A stretch of DNA of 64,000 nucleotides from Plasticicumulans acidivorans (GTDB taxonomy: Bacteria > Pseudomonadota > Gammaproteobacteria > Competibacterales > Competibacteraceae), in the NCBI RefSeq assembly GCF_003182095.1, contig NZ_QGTJ01000006.1, positions 240,411-304,410 on the forward strand, written 5' to 3'. The notes beneath the pieces are model-generated. The model ran no database searches. It was not told the DNA's origin and saw only the letters and a list, made by a program, of their open reading frames with translations. The translations under genes were made by a program, and so were the position numbers. This document shows positions 36,043-46,636 of the stretch, piece by piece (the first letter of the stretch is position 1; the number at the start of each line of letters is the position of its first letter).

Positions 36043-36834
36043 ATGAGCTTCACGACGATCCGCTTTGAACAGCGCGACGACGCCGTCGCCATCATCACGT
36101 TGAACCGCCCGGAGCGGCTCAACAGCTTCAACGCCGAGATGCACGCCGAGCTGCGCGCGGCGCTGCAACAGGTGCACAGCGGCGGCGCGCGGGCGCTGCT
36201 GCTGACCGGCGCCGGCCGCGGCTTCTGCGCCGGCCAGGATCTCAACGACCGCAACATCGACCCCGACGGCCCGGCCCCCGACCTCGGCCGCTCGATCGAC
36301 GAGGGCTACAACCCGCTGGTGCGCACGCTGCGCGGGCTGGAGCTGCCGGTGATCGCCGCCGTCAACGGCGTCGCCGCCGGCGCCGGCGCCAATCTGGCGC
36401 TGGCCTGCGACATCGTCTTTGCCGCGCGCTCGGCGAGCTTCATCCAGGCGTTCTGCAAGATCGGCCTGATCCCGGACAGCGGCGGCACCTGGTTCCTGCC
36501 GCGGCTGGTCGGTCAGGCGCGGGCCACGGCGCTGACGATGCTCGGCGACAAGATCAGCGCCGAGCAGGCGGCGGCCTGGGGCATGATCTGGCAGTGCGTC
36601 GACGACGCCGCGCTGCTCGACACCGCGCTCAGCGCGGCCTGCCATCTGGCGACGCAGCCGACCCGCGGCCTCGGCCTGATCAAGCGCGCGCTCAACGCCG
36701 CCGCCACGCACACGCTCGACCAGCAGCTCGACCTCGAACGCGATCTGCAGCGCCTGGCCGGGCGCAGCGAGGATTACCGCGAGGGCGTCGCCGCCTTCCT
36801 TAGCAAGCGCACGCCGCAGTTCCGGGGGCGCTGA
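36043..36834 (+). CDS. paaG: PaaG, epoxyphenylacetyl-CoA isomerase
   Basis: A 263-residue crotonase-fold isomerase (E. coli PaaG is 262). Diagnostic PaaG sequence includes GRGFCAGQDLNDRNIDP and FCKIGLIPDSGGTWFLPR. The hydratase Glu residues are replaced and the Asp of PDSGG is retained, as in PaaG. It converts the ring-epoxide to the oxepin-CoA and also isomerises double bonds later in the route. It is 3 bp from paaF and 1 bp before paaH, so the genes are tightly coupled. Confidence 0.96.
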   Translation: MSFTTIRFEQRDDAVAIITLNRPERLNSFNAEMHAELRAALQQVHSGGARALLLTGAGRGFCAGQDLNDRNIDPDGPAPDLGRSIDEGYNPLVRTLRGLELPVIAAVNGVAAGAGANLALACDIVFAARSASFIQAFCKIGLIPDSGGTWFLPRLVGQARATALTMLGDKISAEQAAAWGMIWQCVDDAALLDTALSAACHLATQPTRGLGLIKRALNAAATHTLDQQLDLERDLQRLAGRSEDYREGVAAFLSKRTPQFRGR

Positions 36835-36835
36835 G

Positions 36836-38353
36836 ATGAGCGCGCTGCCACGGGACAGTCTCGTCGCCGTCATCGGTGCCGGCACCATGGGCGCCGGCAT
36901 CGCCCAGGTCGCCGCCCTCGCCGGTCATCCGGTGCGGCTCTACGATGTGGCGCCGCAGGCCGCCGAACGCGCCGTCGGCGCGCTGCGCCAGGCGCTCGCC
37001 GTGCTCGTCGACAAAGGCCGGCTCGGCGCCGCCGAGGCCGATGCCGCCGCTGCGCGGCTGCACGCCGCGGCGAGCCTCACCGAGCTGGCGCCGGCCGGCC
37101 TGCTGATCGAGGCTATCGTCGAGCGGCTGGAGGTCAAGCAGGCGCTGTTTCGCGATCTGGAGGCGATCGTCGCCGACTCGGCGATCCTCGCCAGCAATAC
37201 CTCGTCGATTTCACTGACGGCGATCGGCGCCGCGCTGGCGCGGCCGCAGCGGCTGCTCGGCATGCACTTCTTCAATCCGGCGCCGCAGATGCGTCTGGTC
37301 GAGGTGATCAGTGGGCTGGCCACCGAGGCCGACTGCGTGACGTGCATCGTCGATACCTGCCGCGCCTGGGGCAAGACGCCGGTGCGGGCGCGTTCGACGC
37401 CGGGCTTCATCGTCAACCGCGTCGCCCGTCCCTATTACGCCGAGGCGCTGCGCCTGCTCGGCGAAGGCGCGGCCGACGCCGCCACGCTGGATGCGCTCTA
37501 CCGCGAGGCCGGCGGCTTTCGCATGGGGCCGTTCGAGCTGATGGATCTGATCGGCCACGACGTCAACTACGCGGTGACCTGCTCGGTATTCAGCGCCTAC
37601 TACAACGATCCGCGCTTCCTGCCGAGCCTGCTGCAGAAGGAGCTGGTCGACGCCGGCCGCCTCGGTCGCAAGAGCGGCATCGGCTTCTATGACTACCGCG
37701 CCGGCGCCACCCGGCCGCAGCCACAGACGCTGGCGGCCGCGCCGGCCCCGGCCGCGCTGCGGGTCGAAGGAGATCTCGGTCCGGCCGAGCCGCTGCTGGC
37801 GCGGCTGGCAGCGGCCGGCATCAGCCTGACGCGCGACGCCGGCCCCGGCCGCCTGGTCTGCGGTGAGCTGACGCTGGCGCTCAGCGACGGCCGCACGGCG
37901 ACCGCGCGGGCCGCCGCCGAGCAGCGGCCGGACTACGTGCTGTTCGATCTGGCCGGCGACTACGCCAGCACGCCGCGCCTGGCGCTGGCGGCTGCGGCGC
38001 AGGCCGCGCCGACGGCGCTGGCGGACGCCGCCGGGCTGTTCGCCGCCGCCGGCATCCAGTGCTCGGCGCTCGCCGACGTGCCGGGGCTGGCCGTTGCCCG
38101 CAGCGTGGCGATGCTCGCCAACGAGGCCGCCGATGCCGTCAATCAGGGCGTGTGCAGCGCCGCCGACGCCGACACCGCGATGTGCCTTGGCACCAACTAC
38201 CCGCGCGGCCCGCTGGCCTGGGCCGATGCGCTCGGCCTGCCCTGGGTCGTCGCGCTGCTCGATCACCTTGCAGCCGGCTACGGCGAAGACCGCTATCGCG
38301 TCTCGCCGCTGCTGCGCCGCCTCTGCCTTGCCGGGAGACCCTGCCATGACTGA
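36836..38353 (+). CDS. paaH: PaaH, 3-hydroxyadipyl-CoA dehydrogenase
   Basis: A 505-residue NAD-dependent 3-hydroxyacyl-CoA dehydrogenase. The Rossmann motif GAGTMGAGIAQVAALAGH is at about residues 16-33, followed by the catalytic-region sequence GMHFFNPAPQMRLVEVI. The C-terminal substrate domain is present twice (PGFIVNRVARPYYAEAL, later LANEAADAVNQGVCSAADA), typical of the long PaaH form (475 in E. coli). It oxidises 3-hydroxyadipyl-CoA to 3-oxoadipyl-CoA. The stop overlaps the paaI start by 8 bp. Confidence 0.95.
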   Translation: MSALPRDSLVAVIGAGTMGAGIAQVAALAGHPVRLYDVAPQAAERAVGALRQALAVLVDKGRLGAAEADAAAARLHAAASLTELAPAGLLIEAIVERLEVKQALFRDLEAIVADSAILASNTSSISLTAIGAALARPQRLLGMHFFNPAPQMRLVEVISGLATEADCVTCIVDTCRAWGKTPVRARSTPGFIVNRVARPYYAEALRLLGEGAADAATLDALYREAGGFRMGPFELMDLIGHDVNYAVTCSVFSAYYNDPRFLPSLLQKELVDAGRLGRKSGIGFYDYRAGATRPQPQTLAAAPAPAALRVEGDLGPAEPLLARLAAAGISLTRDAGPGRLVCGELTLALSDGRTATARAAAEQRPDYVLFDLAGDYASTPRLALAAAAQAAPTALADAAGLFAAAGIQCSALADVPGLAVARSVAMLANEAADAVNQGVCSAADADTAMCLGTNYPRGPLAWADALGLPWVVALLDHLAAGYGEDRYRVSPLLRRLCLAGRPCHD

Positions 38354-38822
38354 TCCCAAGCCCCTGAGCGTGCGCGCGCTCGACCGCCAGGCGCTCGCCG
38401 AAGCCTGCGCCGAGGCGATGTACGCCCGCGACTGGTGCGCACAGGCCCATGACATCCGCCTGGTCGAGGTCGCGCCCGGCCGGGCGCGGATGACCATGCC
38501 GGTGCGCCGCGACATGGTCAACGGCCACGACATTTGCCACGGCGGCATGATCTTCACGCTCGCCGACACCGCGTTTGCCTACGCCTGCAACGGCGGCAAT
38601 CGCGTCACCGTCGCCTCCGGCTGCCGCATCGACTTCGCCGCCCCGGCGCGCCTCGGCGACACGCTGAGCGCCGAGGCCGAGGAGCGCGCGCAGGCCGGGC
38701 GCACCGGCGTCTACGACATCACCGTGCGCCGCCAGGACGGCACGCTGATCGCGCTGTTCCGCGGCAATGCCTATCGCATCCAGGGCGAGGTCGTGCCCGG
38801 CCTGGTCGCGGCCGACGACTGA
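38346..38822 (+). CDS. paaI: PaaI, hydroxyphenylacetyl-CoA thioesterase
   Basis: A 158-residue hotdog-fold thioesterase. The active-site region NGHDICHGGMIFTLADTAFA is the PaaI signature (Asn/His/Gly oxyanion plus Asp). ATG 38346 lies inside the last codons of paaH, indicating coupling. PaaI hydrolyses phenylacetyl-CoA derivatives and relieves CoA sequestration. It is followed by a 67-bp gap to paaJ. Length matches E. coli PaaI (140) with a short extension. Confidence 0.93.
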   Translation: MTDPKPLSVRALDRQALAEACAEAMYARDWCAQAHDIRLVEVAPGRARMTMPVRRDMVNGHDICHGGMIFTLADTAFAYACNGGNRVTVASGCRIDFAAPARLGDTLSAEAEERAQAGRTGVYDITVRRQDGTLIALFRGNAYRIQGEVVPGLVAADD

Positions 38823-38889
38823 GCCGCCCCCCTATTCACCAGACTTCCGCCACTGACAGGGACCGCAGAGTCCCGTGAGGAGATTCATC

Positions 38890-40095
<1,206 letters not shown>

Positions 40096-40162
40096 AGCGT
40101 CGCGACTCGCTTTCCCCCGCACCGATACCGATAAAAGCCGTACCCGCCTGAGGAGGCCCGTC

Positions 40163-41482
<1,320 letters not shown>

Positions 41483-41487
41483 GTGGC

Positions 41488-41514
41488 CTGAGCCGCAGCG
41501 GCCGTGCGGCTCAG
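41488..41514. terminator. Perfect 10-bp hairpin between paaK and lysR
   Basis: CTGAGCCGCA (41488-41497) pairs perfectly with TGCGGCTCAG (41505-41514), loop 7 nt. It overlaps the last codons of the convergent LysR gene. It could serve both directions; no T-run is present. Confidence 0.5.
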
Positions 41515-42470
41515 GTGTGCAGCAGCAGCGTGCCGGCGCGGGTGTCGGCCGCGGCGCAGCAGGGCCCGTCACAGAGCATCGCCGGATCGTTCGCCAGTTC
41601 GCTGCTGAGAAAATCGACGAAGGCGCGCACCCGCGCCGACTGCCGGCGGCTGACCGGAAACACCGCGTGGATCGGCACGGCGTCGGTTTCGTATTCGCGC
41701 AGCAGCCGCACCAGGCGGCCGTTGCGCACGTCGTCGCCGAAATGCCAGATCGCCGAGCGGGCGACGCCGAGCCCGCTCAGCGCCATCGAACGGATCGCTT
41801 CGAGGTTGTCGGTGCGCACATTGCCGGCGACCGGCACCGCCAGGCGCTCGCCGTTGCGGTGATAAGTCCAGGTGTCGTGCACGCTGGCCGGGGCGAACAC
41901 CAGGCAGTTGTGCTGGCTGAGCTCCTGTGGCGTGTGCGGCTCGCCGCAGCGGCGCAGGTATTCGGGGGCGGCCACGGTGAGCAGATGCGTGCTGCCGACC
42001 GGGCGGGCGATCAGGCCGCTGTCGGCGAGCGCGCCGAGGCGCAGCGCCACGTCGACGCCGGCGGCGACCAGATCCTCGATGCCGTTGTTCAGGTGCAGCT
42101 CGACGCGCAGCTGCGGAAACAGCGCCAGAAAGCGTCCCAGCCGCGGCGCGATCTGCAGGTGGCCGAAGCTCACCGGCGCGGCCACGCGCAGCACGCCGGC
42201 GACCACCTCCTGCCCGGTCTTGAAACTGTTCTCGGCGATGTCGATCGCTTCGAGGATGCGCCGGCATTCGCGGTAATAGCGCTGACCCTCATCGGTCAGT
42301 GACAGCTGCCGGGTGCTGCGCTCGATCAGATGCCCGCCCAGATCCTGCTCCAGTGCCCGCACCTGGCGGCTGATATTGGGCTGACTGGTGTTGAGCTCGC
42401 GCGCCACCGCTGAAAAGCTGCCGCGTTCGACCACACGCACGAAAGCCGCCATCGCAGCCAGTTTGTCCAT
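41511..42470 (-). CDS. LysR-family regulator divergent from Aae-type efflux operon
   Basis: A 319-residue LysR regulator. The N-terminal HTH is clear (MAAFVRVVERGSFSAVARE, QPNISRQVRALEQDLG). The ligand-binding half includes VLRVAAPVSFGHLQIAP, a pattern of the CrgA/AaeR subgroup. It is divergent from aaeB, with 170 bp between. In E. coli AaeR activates aaeXAB in response to aromatic carboxylic acids; that role is the best guess. Its C-terminal tail is longer than usual and carries Cys-rich sequence (CDGPCCAA), which is unusual for the family. Confidence 0.9.
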   Translation of the reverse strand: MDKLAAMAAFVRVVERGSFSAVARELNTSQPNISRQVRALEQDLGGHLIERSTRQLSLTDEGQRYYRECRRILEAIDIAENSFKTGQEVVAGVLRVAAPVSFGHLQIAPRLGRFLALFPQLRVELHLNNGIEDLVAAGVDVALRLGALADSGLIARPVGSTHLLTVAAPEYLRRCGEPHTPQELSQHNCLVFAPASVHDTWTYHRNGERLAVPVAGNVRTDNLEAIRSMALSGLGVARSAIWHFGDDVRNGRLVRLLREYETDAVPIHAVFPVSRRQSARVRAFVDFLSSELANDPAMLCDGPCCAAADTRAGTLLLHT

Positions 42471-42533
42471 CTTTGATCTCCGTCAGGTTGGCGATCACTC
42501 ATGCTGCCTGCACCGACGACACTGATTCATACC

Positions 42534-42554
42534 GCATACGCATAAATCATATGC
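42534..42554. promoter_or_regulatory. Inverted repeat GCATA-N11-TATGC, candidate LysR site
   Basis: 5-bp arms lie 64 bp before the LysR gene and 87 bp before aaeB in the divergent gap. LysR boxes usually have T-N11-A; here the innermost arm bases are A-N11-T, so the fit is only approximate. The region is AT-rich. Confidence 0.4.
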
Positions 42555-42640
42555 CTGCAACGTGACTTCACGCGCCATCGATCCGCTCGGAAGACTGCGT
42601 GTGCATAAAACACCCGCCGATTTAAACGAGAAACGTATCC

Positions 42641-44752
42641 ATGACCGCCTGTTCCGTCCGCTGCCCGTGGCCGCGTGCCGGCGCCGTGCTCGGCGCCGGC
42701 ACGGCCGCGGTGTGGCGCCTTGCCGGCCGCGGCGCGCGCGGCCTGCGCCACTGGCCGGCCGCGCTGAACCCCTCGCCGGTGTACCGGCACGCGCTGCGCA
42801 CGGTATTCGGTGCGCTGCTGGCGCTGTGGCTGGCCTACTGGTTCGAGCTGAGCACGCCGTTTTCAGCGGCGACCACGGTGTTGCTGGTGGCGCAGCCGAT
42901 GCACGGCATGGTGCTGGCGAAAAGCCTGTACCGGCTCGGCGGCACGCTGATCGGTGCGCTGATGGCGCTGCTGCTGACCGCCGCCTTCGCCCAGCACCCG
43001 GAAATGTTCATCCTCAGCTTCGGCCTGTGGATGGCCGTGTGCAATTTCGCCTCGACGCTGCTGCGCAGCTTCCGTTCCTACGGCGCGATCCTCGCCGGCT
43101 ACACCGTGGCGCTGATCGCCCTGCCCGCCTACGGCCATCCGCAGGACATCTTCGCGCTGACGGTGGCGCGGGTGTCGACGGTCGGCCTCGGCATCGTCTG
43201 CTCGGCGGTGGTGGCCTCGCTGACCTCGGTGCGCTCGGCCGAGCGCTCGCTGAGCACGGCGCTCGCCAACACCTGCACGGCGCTCGCCGCCTATGCCCGC
43301 CAGGCACTGACCACCTGTGATGCCGAAGCGCTGCGCGAACCGCGGCGCAAGCTGGCGGCGACCATCTCCGGCTTCGATGCCCTGCTCGAATTCGCCGCGC
43401 TGGAAAGCTCGGTCGGCGTTGCCGAACTGTCGCGCGCGCTGCGCAGCACCGCCGTGGCGATGTTCGGCGCGCTGACCGCCGCCGCCGCCGCGCAGGAGGC
43501 GCTGGCGCGCCTGCCGGCGGCACAGCGCGCGGCACTGGCCGGAACGCTCGATGAGTTCGGGGCGGTGCTGCAGTCACTCGCCGCCGGCGTGGTGCCGGGA
43601 CCGCAGCTGGAGGTGCAGGAGGCGCAGCTCGCCGCCTGTGCGGCCCGGCTGGAAAGCGCGTTCGTCGCCGACGATCTGGCGCGCCTGAGCGTGCTCGACC
43701 GCCTGCGCGAGCTGGCCGACGAGCTGGCGCTGTGCCTCGACGGCCTGGCGGCGCTCAGCGGCCAGCGCCCGCTGCGCCGCAGCGTGCGCCTGGCCCACCA
43801 TCGTGACTACGGCTGGGCGGCGATCAACGCCACGCGCTCGGCGCTGGTGGTGTGGCTGGCCGGCGCGTTGTGGTTCGTCAGCGCCTGGCCGATGGGCGAG
43901 CTGATGCTGGCGATGATCGTGCCCAACATCGGCCTGCTGTCGCTGCGCGACCATCCGGCACGCGACGCGGTGGATTTCGTCATCGGCAGCAGCCTGGCCT
44001 CGCTGGCGGCGTACCTCTACCTGATCGCCGTGCTGCCGCAGATCTCCGGCTTCGCGCTGCTGGCGCTGGCGCTGGGCATTCCGCTGCTGCTCGCGGTGGT
44101 GGCCTCGATGCGTCCCGCCACCGCCTTCATCGGCGTCGGCTTCTACGTGTTCTTCATCACGCTGCTGGCCCCGACCAACCCGATGGTCTACGCGCCGGAA
44201 ACCCTGCTGAACTCGGCGCTGGCCACGGTCGGCGGCGCGATCATCACCGCGGTGGTCTACCGGCTGGTGCTGCCGGTCGGCTCGCGCCGCCACGTGCGGG
44301 CGCTGGTGGCGGCGATCCATGACGACCTCTACCTGCTGATCCGCGAACGCTCGCTCGACGCCGCGCCGCACTGGGAAAGCCGCATGCACGAGCGCCTGGT
44401 CCAGCTCGGCGCCCGTCTGCGTGCCGAGGGCAGCCTGCGCGAGCGACTGATGCGCAGCGGTTTTGCCGCGCTGCGCATCGGCCGCGAGGTGCTGCGCCTG
44501 CGCGTGGCCCTGCGCGACGACGAAGCCGCCCGCCTGGCCAGCGCGCCGGCGGTGGCGGCCCTGCGCGAACTGCCGCAGGCGCCGCGCCGCGCCGTGCGCG
44601 CCTGCCACGAGGCCGCCGAGCGCCTGCTGGCCCTGGCGGCGGACGCCGGCGACGACGGCCGCACGCGGCTGCGCAGCGCCGCCGCCTTCGCCGAGATCGG
44701 CATTCTGCTCGGTCGCCACCGTTTATTCTTCAGCCTGTTGACGAAATCGTGA
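42641..44752 (+). CDS. aaeB: AaeB-like FUSC-family aromatic acid efflux permease
   Basis: A 703-residue inner-membrane protein of the FUSC family. Two blocks of transmembrane segments flank a cytoplasmic helical region: residues about 50-190 (HALRTVFGALLALWLAYWFEL with neighbours) and about 400-550 (TRSALVVWLAGALWFVSAWP). The first block contains FSAATTVLLVAQPMHGMVLA, a common FUSC element. The end is a second cytoplasmic helical region. AaeB with AaeA exports p-hydroxybenzoate and related acids. Here the order is B-X-A instead of the E. coli X-A-B. The stop overlaps aaeX (ATGA). Confidence 0.9.
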   Translation: MTACSVRCPWPRAGAVLGAGTAAVWRLAGRGARGLRHWPAALNPSPVYRHALRTVFGALLALWLAYWFELSTPFSAATTVLLVAQPMHGMVLAKSLYRLGGTLIGALMALLLTAAFAQHPEMFILSFGLWMAVCNFASTLLRSFRSYGAILAGYTVALIALPAYGHPQDIFALTVARVSTVGLGIVCSAVVASLTSVRSAERSLSTALANTCTALAAYARQALTTCDAEALREPRRKLAATISGFDALLEFAALESSVGVAELSRALRSTAVAMFGALTAAAAAQEALARLPAAQRAALAGTLDEFGAVLQSLAAGVVPGPQLEVQEAQLAACAARLESAFVADDLARLSVLDRLRELADELALCLDGLAALSGQRPLRRSVRLAHHRDYGWAAINATRSALVVWLAGALWFVSAWPMGELMLAMIVPNIGLLSLRDHPARDAVDFVIGSSLASLAAYLYLIAVLPQISGFALLALALGIPLLLAVVASMRPATAFIGVGFYVFFITLLAPTNPMVYAPETLLNSALATVGGAIITAVVYRLVLPVGSRRHVRALVAAIHDDLYLLIRERSLDAAPHWESRMHERLVQLGARLRAEGSLRERLMRSGFAALRIGREVLRLRVALRDDEAARLASAPAVAALRELPQAPRRAVRACHEAAERLLALAADAGDDGRTRLRSAAAFAEIGILLGRHRLFFSLLTKS

Positions 44753-44943
44753 TGCTTAAAGAAATCAATATCTTCGGCATCGTCTTTGCGCCGTTTGCCT
44801 GGCATCTGCTGCTGGCGCTGCCGCCGTTTCTGCTGTGTCGCTGGCTGCTCGCGCGCCGCGGCTGGCTGTTCAAGGTCTGGCATACCGGCCTGTTCGAGCT
44901 GGCGCTCTACATCATCATTCTCAGTCTCGTGGTGTACCAATGA
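44749..44943 (+). CDS. aaeX: AaeX-like DUF1656 small membrane protein
   Basis: A 64-residue protein with two membrane segments, opening MLKEINIFGIVFAPFAWHLL, the DUF1656 signature. The second segment is GLFELALYIIILSLVVY near the end. E. coli AaeX has 67 residues. Function is unknown, but it always accompanies this efflux pair. It overlaps aaeB by 4 bp and aaeA by 4 bp (ATGA at both ends). Confidence 0.93.
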   Translation: MMLKEINIFGIVFAPFAWHLLLALPPFLLCRWLLARRGWLFKVWHTGLFELALYIIILSLVVYQ

Positions 44944-45863
44944 AGACCAAAGTCATCCGCGTCGCCGTCACGCTCGGCTGTACCGCCGTGGCGGTGCTGC
45001 TCACGCTGGCGCTGTGGCAGCACTACATGGTCGCGCCGTGGACGCGCGACGGGCGCATCCGCGCCGAAGTGGTCAGCATCGCGCCGGAAGTCGCCGGCAC
45101 CGTGATCGCCGTCGAAGCCCGCGACAACGGCTTCGTGCACAAGGGCGACGTGCTGTTCGTCATCGACCCGGCCCGCTACCAGCTGGCGCTCACCGGGGCC
45201 GAGGCCGCGCTCAAGCGCGAACTCGACGCCCAGCGCATCGCCAACAGCAACGCCAAGCGCCGTCTCAGCCTCAGTGACCAGGCCATCTCCGCCGAGGAAA
45301 AAGAGCAGTACCGCAACACCCTGAGCATGGCCGAAACCGCCGTCGAGGCCGCGCAGGCACAGGTGGCGCTGGCCAGGCTGAATCTGGAACGGGCCACCGT
45401 GCGCTCGCCGGTCAACGGCTACGTCACCAACCTGCACCTGCGCAGCGGCGATTACGTGCAGGTCGGTCAGGCGCGCGTCGCCGTGGTCGACAGCGATTCG
45501 TTCTGGGTGGTCGGCTACTTCGAGGAAACCAAGCTCGGCGGCATCCGCCCCGGCGACAGCGCCAGCATCGACATGATGGGTGGCGGCGCCACGCTGCACG
45601 GCCGCGTCGATAGCATCAGCCGCGGCATCGCCGACCAGAACGCCGGTGCCGACGGCGCCATGCTGCCGACCGTCAACCCGGTGTTCACCTGGGTGCGCCT
45701 GGAGCAGCGCATCCCGGTGCGCATCCACCTCGAAGACGCCCCGCCCGACCTCGCCCTCGCCGCCGGCATGAGCTGCACCATCGTCATCGGCGAAGCAACC
45801 GGCCTCTGGCACGACCTGCGCGCCGCACTGTGGCCGCGACCGGCGGAGCGCTCGGGGGTTTGA
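44940..45863 (+). CDS. aaeA: AaeA-like HlyD-family adaptor
   Basis: A 307-residue membrane-fusion protein (E. coli AaeA is 310). ATG 44940 overlaps the aaeX stop. One N-terminal membrane segment (about 7-27) is followed by a lipoyl half (RAEVVSIAPEVAGTVIAVEA), a short helical hairpin and the second lipoyl half (VRSPVNGYVTNLHLRSGDYV), then the beta-barrel with FWVVGYFEETKLGGI. It connects AaeB to an outer-membrane channel. This is the last gene of the operon; no terminator with a T-run was seen. Confidence 0.92.
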   Translation: MKTKVIRVAVTLGCTAVAVLLTLALWQHYMVAPWTRDGRIRAEVVSIAPEVAGTVIAVEARDNGFVHKGDVLFVIDPARYQLALTGAEAALKRELDAQRIANSNAKRRLSLSDQAISAEEKEQYRNTLSMAETAVEAAQAQVALARLNLERATVRSPVNGYVTNLHLRSGDYVQVGQARVAVVDSDSFWVVGYFEETKLGGIRPGDSASIDMMGGGATLHGRVDSISRGIADQNAGADGAMLPTVNPVFTWVRLEQRIPVRIHLEDAPPDLALAAGMSCTIVIGEATGLWHDLRAALWPRPAERSGV

Positions 45864-46129
45864 GCGGCAGAGCGCGGCTCAGCGGGCCGAGGTTTTTGAG
45901 ACCTGTGCCCCTTATCCTGTCGCGCCCGCTCCAGTTGAACCTGTCGTGCTTCATCGAACGCATGGAGCGCCGTTGACGACAATGGCGCGGGAGCTGATCT
46001 GATCGACTGCCCTGCCGGGTGGCTTGACCTCACCAGGCACACGGATACATTCACCAACGAATGTCGATCCGAGCCAGCCACGAAGCAGTGCCAGAGCCAT
46101 CCAAGCGTCAGGCACCCGGTGAAATCCCA

Positions 46130-46381
46130 ATGAAGAAGTCCTTTGCACCGCTCATGGCGGGGCTTCTGGGCGCGGGCCTGTGTCTCGTGACCGCGTGGAT
46201 CAACTTCAGCGCGCTGTCTGAAGCCTATGGCTCAGGTCCACCCTATTACTCCCGAACGACAAACATGGATAAGTAGGTCGACCCGCTCCCGTATCTCATC
46301 CCGGTGGATCTGCTCCTGCTGGGCATCGCGGCGATCGCTGTGCGCTTCTCACTCAAGAGATTGGGGGCGGTTCAATCGTAG
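46130..46381 (+). pseudogene. Small two-TM membrane protein interrupted by an in-frame TAG
   Basis: From ATG 46130 the reading frame encodes MKKSFAPLMAGLLGAGL, a first membrane segment, then GSGPPYYSRTTNMDK before TAG at 46274-46276. Reading through continues in the same frame as VDPLPYLIPVDLLLLGIAA, a second membrane segment, with basic end RFSLKRLGAVQS and TAG at 46379. The downstream part looks as coding as the upstream part, so a single TGG-to-TAG change is a simple explanation. An 83-residue two-TM protein would result. The family is not recognised. The adjacent spaces 45864-46129 and 46382-46636 contain no convincing gene. Confidence 0.6.
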
Positions 46382-46413
46382 GGTGCGCTGCCACGGGGAA
46401 TTTGATGAGGCTC

Positions 46414-46430
46414 CAGCCTTTGAGAGGCTG
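46414..46430. terminator. Short hairpin downstream of the small membrane ORF
   Basis: CAGCCT (46414-46419) and AGGCTG (46425-46430) pair with a 5-nt loop. There is no T-run. Weak candidate terminator. Confidence 0.3.
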
Positions 46431-46486
46431 AAGCTCTTGCATCATCCCGGACGCATGCATTAGTGGAATAGGGCTTTATTCACCCG

Positions 46487-46538
46487 GCAAGCATGCACAT
46501 CAAAGTCACGATGATTCATAACTTCGTTGCATGCTTGC
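46487..46538. repeat. 11-bp inverted repeat upstream of hsdR
   Basis: GCAAGCATGCA (46487-46497) is perfectly inverted as TGCATGCTTGC (46528-46538), separated by 30 bp and ending about 98 bp before hsdR. The arms themselves contain GCATGC. The arms are 41 bp apart centre to centre. It may be an operator controlling the restriction locus or an island-end structure. Confidence 0.55.
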
Positions 46539-46636
46539 ATGGTTTTGCCATGGATGAGCCCGGTGCACGCAAACTGCCGCAGGCCGTTCAGGAGTGATGA
46601 CGGCAATACGCCATTCGGTATCTTGGGGCAGGATTC

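Noticed and set aside
45951..46148. Minus-strand 65-codon reading frame before the small membrane protein
   Set aside because: No recognised motif, no ribosome binding site, and it overlaps the better supported plus-strand frame.
46517..46527. ATAACTTCGT resembling a loxP arm near the hsdR inverted repeat
   Set aside because: Only one arm matches for 10 bp, without the second arm or spacer; chance similarity.
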